A stretch of 64,000 bases of DNA from Pseudomonas vancouverensis (GTDB lineage: Bacteria; Pseudomonadota; Gammaproteobacteria; Pseudomonadales; Pseudomonadaceae): the NCBI RefSeq assembly GCF_004348895.1, contig NZ_RRZK01000008.1, positions 186,001-250,000 of the forward strand, given 5' to 3'. This document shows positions 16,696-26,105 of the stretch, in pieces; position 1 is the first letter of the stretch; every line of letters starts with the position of its first letter. The translations under genes were made by a program, and so were the position numbers. Below the pieces are notes generated by a model, which saw only the letters and a program-made list of their open reading frames with translations, made no database searches and was not told where the DNA came from.

Positions 16696-17589
16696 ATGGA
16701 CATAGGCGGGCGTTCGGGGGAGATGGAAGTGTTCGTCATGGTCGCCGAGCACGGCAGCCTGTCGGGGGCGGCGCGCGTCCTCGGGCTGACGCCGTCAGCC
16801 ATCAGCCGCACCATCACCCGCATCGAGCAACGTATAGGTACGCGTCTGCTGCTGCGTTCCACCCGGGCCATCACCTTCACCGCCGAAGGGGAGGCGTACC
16901 TGCGTGGCGCCCGGCGGATTCTCGCGGACATGGCGGAAGTCGAGGATGCGATCACCGACCAGGGCGCGCCGCGCGGGCGGCTCAGGGTCAGTGCCTCGCT
17001 GGCCCACGGGCGACTGATTGTCGTGCCGTTGATTGCCGAGTTCAGCGCGCGTTATCCGGCCATCGTGGTCGATTTGATGCTGGGTGACGAGGTGGTGGAC
17101 ATCCTCGGTGGGCAAGCGGACGTTGCCATTCGCTTCGGCGAATTGGCCGACAGCCCTTTGACCGCGCGTTACCTCGGCACCACCGGGCAGGTGGTCGTCG
17201 CCTCACCGGACTACCTCGCCCGTCATGGCTCGCCCCTGGTGCCGCAGGACTTGCTCGAGCACAACTGCCTGCGCTTCAACTTCCGCCGGGCCACGTCCGA
17301 TTGGCCGTTTCGCGTGGACGGTCGCGATTTTTCCCTGAAAGTCGCCGGTACCATTGAGGGCAACAGTGGTGAGGCGCTGTGCCAATTGGCCCGGCTGGGT
17401 GCGGGTATCGCGCGCATTGGCGCCTTCAGCGTGGCGGACGATCTGAGAAACGGTCATCTGGTCCCGCTGCTTGAAGCGTTCAACCCCGGCGACCAGGAGC
17501 CGATTCACGCGGTGTTTGTCGGCGGTGCGGCGATGCCTGCGCGGGTGAGGGCCTTTGTCGATTTTCTGCTGGCCCATCACCGCACGTGA
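16696..17589 (+). CDS. LysR-family transcriptional regulator
   Basis: A 297-residue LTTR. The N-terminal helix-turn-helix reads FVMVAEHGSLSGAARVLGLTPSAISRTITRIE, and residues ~95-290 form the periplasmic-binding-like effector domain. It is of the group with ARRILADMAEVEDAI linker helices usually found beside efflux genes. Divergence from the MFS gene (99 bp) suggests control of that pump. The inducer is unknown. Confidence 0.88.
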   Translation: MDIGGRSGEMEVFVMVAEHGSLSGAARVLGLTPSAISRTITRIEQRIGTRLLLRSTRAITFTAEGEAYLRGARRILADMAEVEDAITDQGAPRGRLRVSASLAHGRLIVVPLIAEFSARYPAIVVDLMLGDEVVDILGGQADVAIRFGELADSPLTARYLGTTGQVVVASPDYLARHGSPLVPQDLLEHNCLRFNFRRATSDWPFRVDGRDFSLKVAGTIEGNSGEALCQLARLGAGIARIGAFSVADDLRNGHLVPLLEAFNPGDQEPIHAVFVGGAAMPARVRAFVDFLLAHHRT

Positions 17590-17665
17590 TGAGTCGTCGC
17601 GCGCGGCGTTTCGCCGGGCCTGTGCTAACGTCCAGCGCATCCACGCACACCGAGACCCTGTGTTC

Positions 17666-18286
17666 ATGTCCATTGTCGAAAACCTGATTGCCTTTACCTT
17701 TGCCGCGACGGTGTTGACCCTGACGCCGGGCCTCGACACTGCACTCGTGTTGCGCACGGCGACGGTCGAAGGCAAGCAGCAGGCCATGCGCGCCGCGCTG
17801 GGCATCAATGCCGGTTGTCTGTTGTGGGGGGCCGCCGTGGCTTTCGGTCTGGGCGCGCTGATCGCCGTGTCGGAAGTGGCGTTCAATGTCCTGAAGTATT
17901 GCGGTGCCGCTTACCTGGCCTGGCTCGGTGTGAACATGTTGCTGCGCCCGCGGCGCTCGCTGTCGTCTGGCGAGGAGCAAGGCAGGCCGAGCGCCAACTG
18001 GTTCGTGAAGGGCCTGCTGGGCAACCTGTTGAACCCCAAGGTCGGCATCTTCTACGTCTCCTTCCTGCCGCAGTTCATTCCGCAAGGGCAACCGCTGGTG
18101 GCCTGGACCTTCGGCCTGGTGAGCATTCACGTCCTGCTCGGCCTGCTCTGGTCAATCACCCTGATCGCCGCCACCCAACCTCTCGCCGGTGTATTGCGCC
18201 GAGAGCGGGTGATCCAGTGGATGGACCGCACCACCGGCCTGATTTTTGTGTTGTTTGCTGTGCGGTTGGCGTTGAGCAAGCGGTAG
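17666..18286 (+). CDS. LysE/RhtB-family amino acid exporter
   Basis: A 206-residue membrane protein with six predicted spans. The N-terminal TLTPGLDTALVLRTA block corresponds to the conserved LysE/RhtB pattern with Pro and Gly in the first loop, and the GLLGNLLNPKVGIFYVSFLPQF block is strongly conserved in the family. It exports amino acids such as homoserine, threonine or leucine. ATG 17666 gives MSIVENLIAF. It lies 76 bp after the LysR gene on the same strand, so it may share the transcript. Confidence 0.87.
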   Translation: MSIVENLIAFTFAATVLTLTPGLDTALVLRTATVEGKQQAMRAALGINAGCLLWGAAVAFGLGALIAVSEVAFNVLKYCGAAYLAWLGVNMLLRPRRSLSSGEEQGRPSANWFVKGLLGNLLNPKVGIFYVSFLPQFIPQGQPLVAWTFGLVSIHVLLGLLWSITLIAATQPLAGVLRRERVIQWMDRTTGLIFVLFAVRLALSKR

Positions 18287-18295
18287 GCCAGATGG

Positions 18296-19555
18296 TCAGT
18301 TCATGGACTTGCACGCCATCTCTACCCCATTGAGCACAAAATCAAAAATATCGAAATTGCGCAGGCGAGTTAACGCTGCACGCTGCCGGTATTCCCCGTT
18401 CAGCGGATGCGAGATCAGGAACGGCACCGACTGTTCGGAATAGCCGCCATGGGAGCGCAGCGGCCTGTCGCCGACGCTGGACAGGTCATGTTCGCTGGCG
18501 CAGGAACCCAGTACGCAGGACTCGCTGGCGATCACCACGATGTCGGCCTCGCGGTCTTCCGGCAGGCCCAGTTTTACCGCGGCCTGATGGCGGCTCAGGG
18601 TGTCTTCGATGCCGCTCAGGCCGCTGATGTAGTCGATCATCGGCGCGATGTCGGCGGGGTCTTTGGCGTAGACGCGGACAAAGGAACCCAGGGCGCCGTG
18701 GTGACGGACAAAGGGGTCGGTGATCGGGCAGATGACCCGCGCGCTGCCCGCGCCAAAGCGCACTTCTAGCAAGTCCTGGAGGAAGACGACATCAGGGGTG
18801 CCATTGGCGTTGTTCTTGTCCGACATGCCGTGGTCGGCAACGCAACCGACAATCGCACCCTCATCGATAAAGGCTTGCAGACGATCATCGATGGCTTTCA
18901 GGAAGTCGTTGGACTGCGCAGTGCCCGGGGCAAACTTGTGCTGGATGTAATCGGACAGCGACAGGTACAGCACCTGCGCGCGTTGCTGCCTGAGCAAGGC
19001 GAGGCCCGCATCGAGCACGAACAGCGACAGGTCGGCGCTGTACATGTCCGGTGCCGGCCGCCCAACCAGGGTTTCCACATCATCGATACCGTGTTCTTCG
19101 AGGGTGCAGCTGGCGGCCTTTTCCGAGGAAAAACAGATGCCGTGCAGATGGTGGCCGAGGACTTTGCGCAGCTTGTCCTTGGCGGTGATCGCCGCGACCG
19201 CGATGCCTGCCTTTGCCAGCAACGCCAACAAGGTCTCGCCCCGCAGGAGGCTGGCGTCGGTCATCATGATTTCCTTGCCGGTGTCCCGGTCCAGCGAGTA
19301 GTTGCCGGCAATGCCGTGCACGGCCGGGGGCACGCCGGTGACGATGGACACGTTGTTGGGGTTGGTAAACGAGGGCATCACGCAATCCGCCGTGTCGGCA
19401 AAACCCTGGCTGTGCAAGCGGGCAATGGTCGGGCAAACGCCATCGGCGATGCCTTGGCTGATGTATTGCGGGTCGCAGCCATCGATGCAGATCACCACCA
19501 CCGGCTGGGTCGGCAGGGCGTATTGGCGTTGGTGCAGGGTGATTGATTTGGGCAT
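18296..19555 (-). CDS. phnA: phosphonoacetate hydrolase
   Basis: A 419-residue alkaline-phosphatase-superfamily enzyme that cleaves the C-P bond of phosphonoacetate to acetate and phosphate. Metal and nucleophile residues are visible: Asp25 in CIDGCDPQY, the Thr64 nucleophile in MPSFTNPNN, and the CVADHGMSD metal motif. Length and motif order match the characterised Pseudomonas enzyme. No phnW, phnY or phosphonate transporter genes are adjacent, so substrate supply is encoded elsewhere or phosphonoacetate enters directly. It is divergent from a LysR gene and convergent with lysE-like, with only 9 bp between stops. Confidence 0.88.
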   Translation of the reverse strand: MPKSITLHQRQYALPTQPVVVICIDGCDPQYISQGIADGVCPTIARLHSQGFADTADCVMPSFTNPNNVSIVTGVPPAVHGIAGNYSLDRDTGKEIMMTDASLLRGETLLALLAKAGIAVAAITAKDKLRKVLGHHLHGICFSSEKAASCTLEEHGIDDVETLVGRPAPDMYSADLSLFVLDAGLALLRQQRAQVLYLSLSDYIQHKFAPGTAQSNDFLKAIDDRLQAFIDEGAIVGCVADHGMSDKNNANGTPDVVFLQDLLEVRFGAGSARVICPITDPFVRHHGALGSFVRVYAKDPADIAPMIDYISGLSGIEDTLSRHQAAVKLGLPEDREADIVVIASESCVLGSCASEHDLSSVGDRPLRSHGGYSEQSVPFLISHPLNGEYRQRAALTRLRNFDIFDFVLNGVEMACKSMN

Positions 19556-19636
19556 GGCGGGCTTCGCTTGCGTAGGACGGTGAAGAGGACATTACCGTGC
19601 GCATAACGAGCAAGCTGTGCTAGTTTTTCCGCTGTG

Positions 19637-19653
19637 TGTGAGTTTCGCTCACA
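19637..19653. promoter_or_regulatory. palindrome in the phnA/LysR intergenic region
   Basis: TGTGAG at 19637-19642 and CTCACA at 19648-19653 form a perfect 6-bp inverted repeat with a 5-bp spacer, ending 18 bp before the LysR ATG. The position suits LysR autoregulation. Confidence 0.45.
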
Positions 19654-19671
19654 GTCGCTGCCAGGTTACCC

Positions 19672-20568
19672 ATGTCTCGTATTCCGCCATTGCCCGCCCT
19701 CAAAGCCTTTCTTGCTGCCTGTCGTGCGGGCAGCTACAGCGCCGCCGCCGAAGAGCTGAACGTCACCCATGGAGCGATCAGCCGACAGATCCAGACCCTC
19801 GAAGAATGGCTGGGTCAAAAACTGTTTGAACGGGCAGGGCAGCGCATGGCACCCACGCCCCATGCCCTGGCCTTTGCCGTGGAAGTCGGCGAAGCGTTCG
19901 AGCGCATCAACGATGCTGCTGAGCGCTACGGCAAGGGCAGCGCCAGCATGTTGCTGCGGGTCAGTGCCCCGGCTACCTTCGCCATGCGCTGGCTGATTCC
20001 GCGTCTGGATGACTTCCATCAGCGCCATCCCGGCATGCTGATCCAGGTGCAGACCGCGACCACCCAGCAAATCTCCCTGGCCGGCAGCTTCGACCTGGCG
20101 ATCCGCCGCGGTTCGCCACAGACCGGGCACTTCAGCGCCCAGGCGTTTCTCGATGAATGGCTGACCCTGGTCGCTGCGCCGAGCCTGTTGGCCCGTCAAC
20201 CACTGGATACGCTGATGGATCTGCACCGACATGTATTGCTCGAAACCGAGACGCGTCCGGGTGACTGGCAGCAGTGGTTGAATGCGGCCGGGTACCGCGC
20301 CGAAGGCACCCTCAGGCGGCAGCGTTTCGATCATTTTTACGTGACCTACAGCGCGCTGATTGACGGCTTGGGCCTGGGTGTCGGTCCCATGCCGACCCTG
20401 GAACATGACGTCACGGTCGGCCGGCTAGTCCAGCCATTCGCCGACCTGCGCACGCCCAGCCGGCGCTATTACAGCCTGACCCCGGCAGGCGTGAGCAAGA
20501 CCCTCATCCACCGCCGCTTCGAAGATTGGCTGGTGGAGCAAGGCAACCTCGGCGACAGCGACAAATGA
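19672..20568 (+). CDS. LysR-family regulator (GcvA-like), probable regulator of phnA
   Basis: A 298-residue LTTR starting MSRIPPLPALKAFLAACRAG, with the HTH segment SYSAAAEELNVTHGAISRQIQTLEEWLG typical of the GcvA subgroup. The effector domain runs from about residue 90. It is divergently placed from the phosphonoacetate hydrolase gene with 116 bp between starts. Phosphonoacetate operons of other pseudomonads are controlled by a LysR protein, so that role is likely here. A palindrome lies just before its start. Confidence 0.87.
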   Translation: MSRIPPLPALKAFLAACRAGSYSAAAEELNVTHGAISRQIQTLEEWLGQKLFERAGQRMAPTPHALAFAVEVGEAFERINDAAERYGKGSASMLLRVSAPATFAMRWLIPRLDDFHQRHPGMLIQVQTATTQQISLAGSFDLAIRRGSPQTGHFSAQAFLDEWLTLVAAPSLLARQPLDTLMDLHRHVLLETETRPGDWQQWLNAAGYRAEGTLRRQRFDHFYVTYSALIDGLGLGVGPMPTLEHDVTVGRLVQPFADLRTPSRRYYSLTPAGVSKTLIHRRFEDWLVEQGNLGDSDK

Positions 20569-20580
20569 GCCCTTCGGGTT

Positions 20581-21813
20581 TCAGGCCGCGCGTAGCTCGG
20601 CGGTCGTTGAGTCGCGCAACGTGAGCCACCACAGCAGCAACGCCACAGCACTGATCAACGCGCCCAAAAGGCTCACGGCCAACCAACCCCATTGCGCATA
20701 CACCTGGGTAGCCGCAAGGGCGCCCAACGCACTGCCCACCGAGTAAAAGCACATGTAGGCGCCGACCATGCGGCTCTGGGCATCCGGGCGCGCCGCGAAA
20801 ATCAGGCTCTGGTTGGTGACGTGAACCGCTTGCACCGCAAAATCGAGCAAGACCACCCCGCACGCCAGGGCGATCAGGGATGATTCGGCAAACGCGATGG
20901 GCAGCCAGGACAGCAGCAGAATGGCCAACGAAAGCCCCGTCACCTTTTGTCCAAGGCCCCGGTCGGCCCAGACCCCGGCGCGTCTGGCCGCCAGGGCCCC
21001 GGCGACACCCGCCAGACCGAACAGGCCGATGGCCGTGTGCGAAAGGGACAGCGGCGGGGCGCTCAAGGGCAACACCATGGCCGTCCACAGCACGGAGAAT
21101 GCGGCAAAGATCAACAACGCCAGCAAGCCTCTGATGCGCAAAAGTGGTTCGGTCAAAAACAGTCTGAACAGCGAACCCAGCAGTGCCGGGTAGGTGACTT
21201 GATCACGGCGCGCGACAACGGTAGGCAGCGCTTTGTAGAACACCAGCGCGAGGGCCAGCATCAGCCCCGCAGAGAGGAAATAAACCGCACGCCAGCCGGC
21301 CAGGTCGGCGATCAGCCCAGAGGTCAAGCGCGCCAGCAGGATGCCCAAGACAACGCCGCTGGTCACCGTGCCCACGGCCCGCCCGCGTTGCGAGGTTGTT
21401 GCCAGCACCGCCGTATAAGCCACCAGCACCTGAACCACCACCGCCAGCAGTCCCACGGCAATCATGGCCGCCAGGAGCACCGACCATTGCGTGGCGGCGC
21501 CGACGGTTGCCAACGCCAGGGCCGACAAGAGCATTTGCGTGAGGACCAGCCCTTTGCGGTTCAACAAATCGCCCAACGGCACGATAAACAACAAGCCCGC
21601 CGCGTAACCCACCTGAGTGGCGGTCACCACCACGCCAATCATCGCGGGTGCGACATCCAGGCTGCGGGCGATTGAATCAAGCAGCGGCTGGGCAAAGTAG
21701 ACATTGGCGACCGCCAGCCCACAGGTCACGGAAAACAACCAGATGAGCGCCGGGGACAGTCCCGAAGTCTTCTGGACAATGGGTTGGATGGTCGAATCGG
21801 TATCAGCTGTCAC
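20581..21813 (-). CDS. MFS transporter (YgaY-like, DHA1 family)
   Basis: A 410-residue carrier with 12 predicted spans, including the first-span block SVTCGLAVANVYFAQPLLDSIA and the motif A loop FIVPLGDLLNRKG, as in YgaY/YbjJ-type exporters. The start is a GTG at 21813 preceded by GGAGG 5 bases upstream, which decides the start. It is divergent from an HxlR-family gene, the usual arrangement for an efflux pump under HxlR repression. The exported compound is unknown. Confidence 0.87.
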   Translation of the reverse strand: MTADTDSTIQPIVQKTSGLSPALIWLFSVTCGLAVANVYFAQPLLDSIARSLDVAPAMIGVVVTATQVGYAAGLLFIVPLGDLLNRKGLVLTQMLLSALALATVGAATQWSVLLAAMIAVGLLAVVVQVLVAYTAVLATTSQRGRAVGTVTSGVVLGILLARLTSGLIADLAGWRAVYFLSAGLMLALALVFYKALPTVVARRDQVTYPALLGSLFRLFLTEPLLRIRGLLALLIFAAFSVLWTAMVLPLSAPPLSLSHTAIGLFGLAGVAGALAARRAGVWADRGLGQKVTGLSLAILLLSWLPIAFAESSLIALACGVVLLDFAVQAVHVTNQSLIFAARPDAQSRMVGAYMCFYSVGSALGALAATQVYAQWGWLAVSLLGALISAVALLLWWLTLRDSTTAELRAA

Positions 21814-21938
21814 GAGAACCTCCGTAGCGCTAAACTGGTTTCAATTAAAAACTTGATTCAATGATTGGCTGATCAGGTTTCAAATTGCAACCACATTCCA
21901 TGAGTCCGAGCGCGAGACGGGGTCCACAGGTAGAAACG

Positions 21939-22394
21939 ATGGTCGAAGACACTTCACTGCAAAACCACGAATGCCCGGTAGCCAGGGCCCTGGAGGTTAT
22001 CGGCGATCGCTGGTCGCTGATGATCATTCGCGACGCGTTCGACGACATTCGCCGCTTCAGCGAATTTCAGAAGAGCCTGGGGGTGGCCAAGAATATTCTC
22101 GCGGCGCGCCTGAAGGCCTTGGTCGAAGTCGGTGTGTTCGACATCCGCCCGGCGTCGGACGGCAGTGCCTATAAGGAATATGTCCTGACCGAAAAAGGCC
22201 GGCAGATCTTTCCGATCGTGATCGGCCTGCGGCAGTGGGGCGAACATTTCCTGTTCCAGCCAGGGGAAACCCGCTCCGTGTTGCTCGACAAGGCGACCGG
22301 TCAGGCGTTGCTGCCGATGGAGGTTCGCGCTGCGAACGGTCAGCAATTGGGGCCTTTCGATTGCCATCGGGTCAGACGCGTCGAAGGTGACTAG
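21939..22394 (+). CDS. HxlR-family winged-helix regulator
   Basis: A 151-residue regulator with the HxlR pattern HECPVARALEVIGDRWSLMIIRDAFDDIRRF, then a wing segment ending YVLTEKGRQIFP. The conserved N-terminal Cys is present. ATG 21939 (MVEDTSLQNH) is preferred; an ATG at 21900 and a TTG at 21885 are in frame. It is divergent from the MFS gene. In the intergenic region the word GGTTTCAA occurs at 21837 and 21876 in direct orientation, which could be operator half-sites. Confidence 0.85.
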   Translation: MVEDTSLQNHECPVARALEVIGDRWSLMIIRDAFDDIRRFSEFQKSLGVAKNILAARLKALVEVGVFDIRPASDGSAYKEYVLTEKGRQIFPIVIGLRQWGEHFLFQPGETRSVLLDKATGQALLPMEVRAANGQQLGPFDCHRVRRVEGD

Positions 22395-22479
22395 GCGGAC
22401 AATTCAAAGGTATTTCATGACAACCATCAGCCAATAATTTGTTGTCCGTCGCAAAGTTGGCACTAATGCCGATGAAACT

Positions 22480-22500
22480 GTTGTAAAAAACAGTTACAAC
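22480..22500. promoter_or_regulatory. 7-bp inverted repeat upstream of the GGDEF-EAL gene
   Basis: GTTGTAA at 22480-22486 and TTACAAC at 22494-22500 form a perfect dyad with a 7-bp spacer. It lies just upstream of a sigma-54-like promoter and may be an activator or repressor site. Confidence 0.4.
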
Positions 22501-22515
22501 CATTAAACGAGAGGG

Positions 22516-22530
22516 TGGCTGGCATATTGC
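22516..22530 (+). promoter_or_regulatory. candidate sigma-54 (-24/-12) promoter
   Basis: TGGC at 22516-22519 and TTGC at 22527-22530 give the GG-N10-GC spacing required for RpoN promoters. It would start transcription about 45 bp before the ATG of the GAF-GGDEF-EAL gene. Confidence 0.4.
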
Positions 22531-22587
22531 TAGCAATCAAGGCAATCACAAAGTGACTATCGCCCGTATCTGGATCAGGGAGCGCTG

Positions 22588-25491
22588 ATGAGTTTTCGTC
22601 CATTGACCGACTCCCCACGGCAATCGGAAGCCTGCGACATGGTCGTATCGCCACGCAAAGGGCCAGGGGCTCCTGTTAGCAAGGCACCCACGGTTAAGGA
22701 AGACGCCCTCGAGCATGTGCTGGACAGCGCGCGCCACTGGGCACATACCACCGCGTGGGTCGTCTACCGCGCCGGCGAACAGATGCACCTGATCGGCCAG
22801 GGCGACCCGCACATGCACTGGCCGGCCAGTGTCGCCAATGATGAGTTCGAAGCCTTTTGCACTAGCCGACACCTGCAGCGCTGGCCGACTGGTCGTGGGG
22901 AAAGCGAGCTGGGCTGGTTGCTCGCGCCGGCCAATGATCCGGCAGAACCTGCGCTCGCCGATTTGGCGCGGCGCCTGGGTGTCGAGTTGCAGACCAATAC
23001 CCTGGCCCGTGCGCAGATCACCCAGCGCGTGTTGTATGAGATCACCTACCTGGCCAGTTCGACCCGCGACCGTTCGGTGTTCCTGGTCGGCGTCCATCGA
23101 CTGCTCGCCAGCCTGATCGACGCGGAAAATTTCTATCTCGCGCTCTACGACCCGCACACGGGAAAAATCGATTACCCGTATTACGTCGACATCATCGACG
23201 TCGATGCACTGGAGTCGGAGAACTACGAATACCTCGACCCTGCGCGCCTGTCGCTGACCGGCCAGGTGCTGACCTCCGGCCAGCCGTTGCTGATCGACGC
23301 CGCCGGGATTCTCGCCGCCCAGGCGGAAAAGCGCTTTTACTGCGTGGGTGACCGCCCCGAGTTCTGGATGGGCGCCCCCTTGAAGAACGCCTCGGACGAT
23401 GTGTTCGGCATGTTGGCGATGCAGGTCTACGACGTTTCACGCATCTACAGTGCTGAAGATCGCGCACTGTTTCTGGTGGTTGTCCGCCACGTGGCGATGG
23501 CCCTGGACCGCATCCTGCATCGTGAGGATCTGGAACAGACGGTCCTGCGGCGGACCCAGGAACTGTCAGCGCTCAATGATGCCTTGCGCCAGGAAGTGGC
23601 CGACCGCGAGCGCGCCGAACACCTGCAGAATGCGTTGTTCCAGATTGCCGAACTGTCGAGCCAGCCGGGGGACATGACCGAGTTTTTCCAGACCCTGCAC
23701 GGCATCGTCGGCGACTTGCTGTTCGCGCAGAACTTCTACATCGCGCTGTTCGACGATGGGACTACTGAAGTGACCTTTCCCTATTACGTCGATGAACGAC
23801 AAACCACCTGTCCGCCGGCGCGGCGTGGCCGACGCGGCTTGACCGAGTACGTGATTCGCCAGCGTCGGGCGTGTCTGATCGATGTCGCCGAGGCTGAGCG
23901 ACTGGCTGTGGCCGGTGAAATCGAAAGGGCCCACGAGTCGGTGCGGTCCTACTCGTGGCTGGGTATTCCGCTGTTCGACGGCGACACCGTCCGGGGCATA
24001 CTGGCGGTGCAAAGCTACACGTCCGAGGTGAGCTACAGCCAGCGCGACCAGGAACTGCTGACTTTCGTGTCGCGGCACATCGACACCGCGTTGTCGCGGC
24101 GTACCGCTGCCGAAGCCATCCATGCCGCCAACCTCAAGCTCGAAGCACGGGTGCAGAGCCGCACCCGCGAACTCGATCACGCCAACGCCAAGCTGCAACA
24201 CGAAAACTCCCACGATGCGCTGACCGGGCTGCCGAACCGCACTTACCTGCAGCAGCGCCTCAATCAGGCCTGGGCGCGCTTTGGCAGCGAAGGCGGGCAC
24301 CTGGCGGTGATGTTCATCGACCTTGACCGTTTCAAACTGGTCAACGATAGCCTCGGCCACCATTTCGGCGACCTGCTGCTGATGCAGGCTGCCCACCGTT
24401 TGCGCGGTTGCCTGCGCGACAGCGACATGCTCGCGCGGCTGGGCGGTGACGAGTTTTCCGTGCTGGCGCCCGAAGCACCGCTGGACGTGTTGATCGACAT
24501 CGCCGAGCGCATCCTCGTGGCCTTCGACCTGCCGTTTTTCATCAACGGCCATGAAGTGTTTTCGTCGTGCAGTATCGGCATCGTCAGTGCTGACAGTCAG
24601 TTCCACCTCGAACCTGCCGACCTGCTGCGTGATGCCGATGCGGCGATGTACCGGGTCAAGAGTGCCGGGCGCGACAGCTACGCGGTGTTCAACCAGGAAG
24701 TGCGCCGGGAAGTCTCTGACCAGGTCGAGCGGGAAGGGGCCTTGCGCAACGCGCTCAAGCGCACCGACGAACTGCAGCCGTATTTTCAGCCGATCGTCAG
24801 CGTCGAGACCGGCGAGGTGCTGGCCCTTGAAGCGCTGGTGCGTTGGCACCAACCGGGCGGCCGCGTGATCGCACCGGGGGACTTCCTGCCGGATTTCGAA
24901 GGCCTGCGCCTGATCGGTCGACTGGACCTGTACATGCTCACCAGCGTCGCGGTGATCCTCGCGCAACCGCAACACGCCCACTGGCCGCCGGTGCACGTCA
25001 ACTGCTCGAGCTACAGCATGACCCGCGCGGAATTCGCCGGTGAAGTACTCGCACTGCTGGCGCGCCACCGCGTCGCACCGTCGCGCATCTGCCTGGAACT
25101 GACCGAAGGCGCACTGGTGGCCGAACCGGCGATGGCGCGCCGGACCATGCAACAACTGGCCGATAACGGCATGTCGGTGGTTCTCGACGACTTCGGTGCC
25201 GGCTTCTCATCCCTGAGCTATGTGCATCAGTACCGCTTCAGCGGCCTGAAAATCGACAAATCGTTCATCCTCGAACTCACCACCAGCCCGCGCAGCCGCG
25301 CCATCGTCCGCGCCATCGTGCGTATGGCCGAATCCCTGGACCTGAGCGTGGTGGCCGAAGGCGTCGAAGATCAGGCGACCCTCGACCTGCTGCGCGAAAT
25401 GGGCGCAAGCCAGGCCCAGGGCTACTACTTTGCCAGGCCGATGGGGCTGGAGGATCTGGCGGCGAGTGCGTTGATTCGTCGGGTGCAGTGA
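22588..25491 (+). CDS. GAF-GAF-GGDEF-EAL cyclic-di-GMP enzyme
   Basis: A 967-residue cytoplasmic protein. Residues ~145-310 and ~350-505 are two related GAF domains (each with a FYLALYD or FYIALFD block followed by YPYYVD or FPYYVD), joined and followed by coiled coils rich in Arg and Glu. The GGDEF domain has an intact signature at residues 619-623, and an RxxD inhibitory site (RDSD) five residues before it. The EAL domain begins with EAL at 748-750 and keeps ELTEG, DDFGAGFSS, KIDKSF and VVAEGVED, so both cyclase and phosphodiesterase sites look functional. Its N-terminal ~140 residues are unassigned. A possible RpoN promoter precedes it. Confidence 0.9.
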   Translation: MSFRPLTDSPRQSEACDMVVSPRKGPGAPVSKAPTVKEDALEHVLDSARHWAHTTAWVVYRAGEQMHLIGQGDPHMHWPASVANDEFEAFCTSRHLQRWPTGRGESELGWLLAPANDPAEPALADLARRLGVELQTNTLARAQITQRVLYEITYLASSTRDRSVFLVGVHRLLASLIDAENFYLALYDPHTGKIDYPYYVDIIDVDALESENYEYLDPARLSLTGQVLTSGQPLLIDAAGILAAQAEKRFYCVGDRPEFWMGAPLKNASDDVFGMLAMQVYDVSRIYSAEDRALFLVVVRHVAMALDRILHREDLEQTVLRRTQELSALNDALRQEVADRERAEHLQNALFQIAELSSQPGDMTEFFQTLHGIVGDLLFAQNFYIALFDDGTTEVTFPYYVDERQTTCPPARRGRRGLTEYVIRQRRACLIDVAEAERLAVAGEIERAHESVRSYSWLGIPLFDGDTVRGILAVQSYTSEVSYSQRDQELLTFVSRHIDTALSRRTAAEAIHAANLKLEARVQSRTRELDHANAKLQHENSHDALTGLPNRTYLQQRLNQAWARFGSEGGHLAVMFIDLDRFKLVNDSLGHHFGDLLLMQAAHRLRGCLRDSDMLARLGGDEFSVLAPEAPLDVLIDIAERILVAFDLPFFINGHEVFSSCSIGIVSADSQFHLEPADLLRDADAAMYRVKSAGRDSYAVFNQEVRREVSDQVEREGALRNALKRTDELQPYFQPIVSVETGEVLALEALVRWHQPGGRVIAPGDFLPDFEGLRLIGRLDLYMLTSVAVILAQPQHAHWPPVHVNCSSYSMTRAEFAGEVLALLARHRVAPSRICLELTEGALVAEPAMARRTMQQLADNGMSVVLDDFGAGFSSLSYVHQYRFSGLKIDKSFILELTTSPRSRAIVRAIVRMAESLDLSVVAEGVEDQATLDLLREMGASQAQGYYFARPMGLEDLAASALIRRVQ

Positions 25492-25566
25492 TGGGTGTGA
25501 CAGGGCGGGTTGCACCCTCTGCACCCCTGTGAGACGTTGGGGTGACACCAAACGCTCAGGAAGATC

Positions 25567-26046
25567 ATGGACATTCGATCGACGCAAATAAAAGACTGGA
25601 TGCTTTTAAAACTAATCCGACTCGCCGCACTCCTGGACGCGCCCACGGCCTTCGGCGTGACTTACCAAACCGCCGCTGACTACAGCGATGAACAGTGGCA
25701 AACAAGAGCCGCATCAACCGGCACGCAATTCTGGCTGGCCTTCGAGGGCGACAGAGCCGTTGGAATGATCGGCGCCGCAGTCAGCAACGCGAATCGCTAC
25801 AACTTGATCGGGATGTGGGTAGAACCCGCAGCTCGGGGTTCAAGTGCGGCCACTCAACTTGTGGAGGCGGTGAAGGCTCGTGCGATGGAAAAAGGCTTTG
25901 ATCGCGTTTTTCTTGATGTCTCTCCCGATAACGCAAGAGCGTCGAACTTCTATTTGAAGCAGGGATTTGTTTATCTGGAGGAGTGGGAGCCGTTGGAGAG
26001 TCATCCGCACATCAGGGTGCAGACGATGCTTTGGGTGGGGAACTGA
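25567..26046 (+). CDS. GNAT-family N-acetyltransferase
   Basis: A 159-residue GNAT protein. Acetyl-CoA-binding motif A is visible in IGMWVEPAARGSSAATQLVEAV, and the C-terminal part has LDVSPDNARASNFYLKQGFV, a standard motif B. The ATG at 25567 has an AGGA ribosome site. The acceptor substrate is unknown; the closest general pattern is small-molecule or antibiotic N-acetylation. It stands 75 bp after the GGDEF-EAL gene. Confidence 0.82.
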   Translation: MDIRSTQIKDWMLLKLIRLAALLDAPTAFGVTYQTAADYSDEQWQTRAASTGTQFWLAFEGDRAVGMIGAAVSNANRYNLIGMWVEPAARGSSAATQLVEAVKARAMEKGFDRVFLDVSPDNARASNFYLKQGFVYLEEWEPLESHPHIRVQTMLWVGN

Positions 26047-26105
26047 AGTAATTGATATGCCGAAGTCCGTACGGCACCTCAAACTCGAATGATCGGAGAA
26101 ATAGA

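Noticed and set aside
19571..19582. CGTAGGACGG upstream of phnA as another TGTAGGA-type site
   Set aside because: It has only the TAGGA core without the TGT start or the following AnCGTCC half, so it may be chance.
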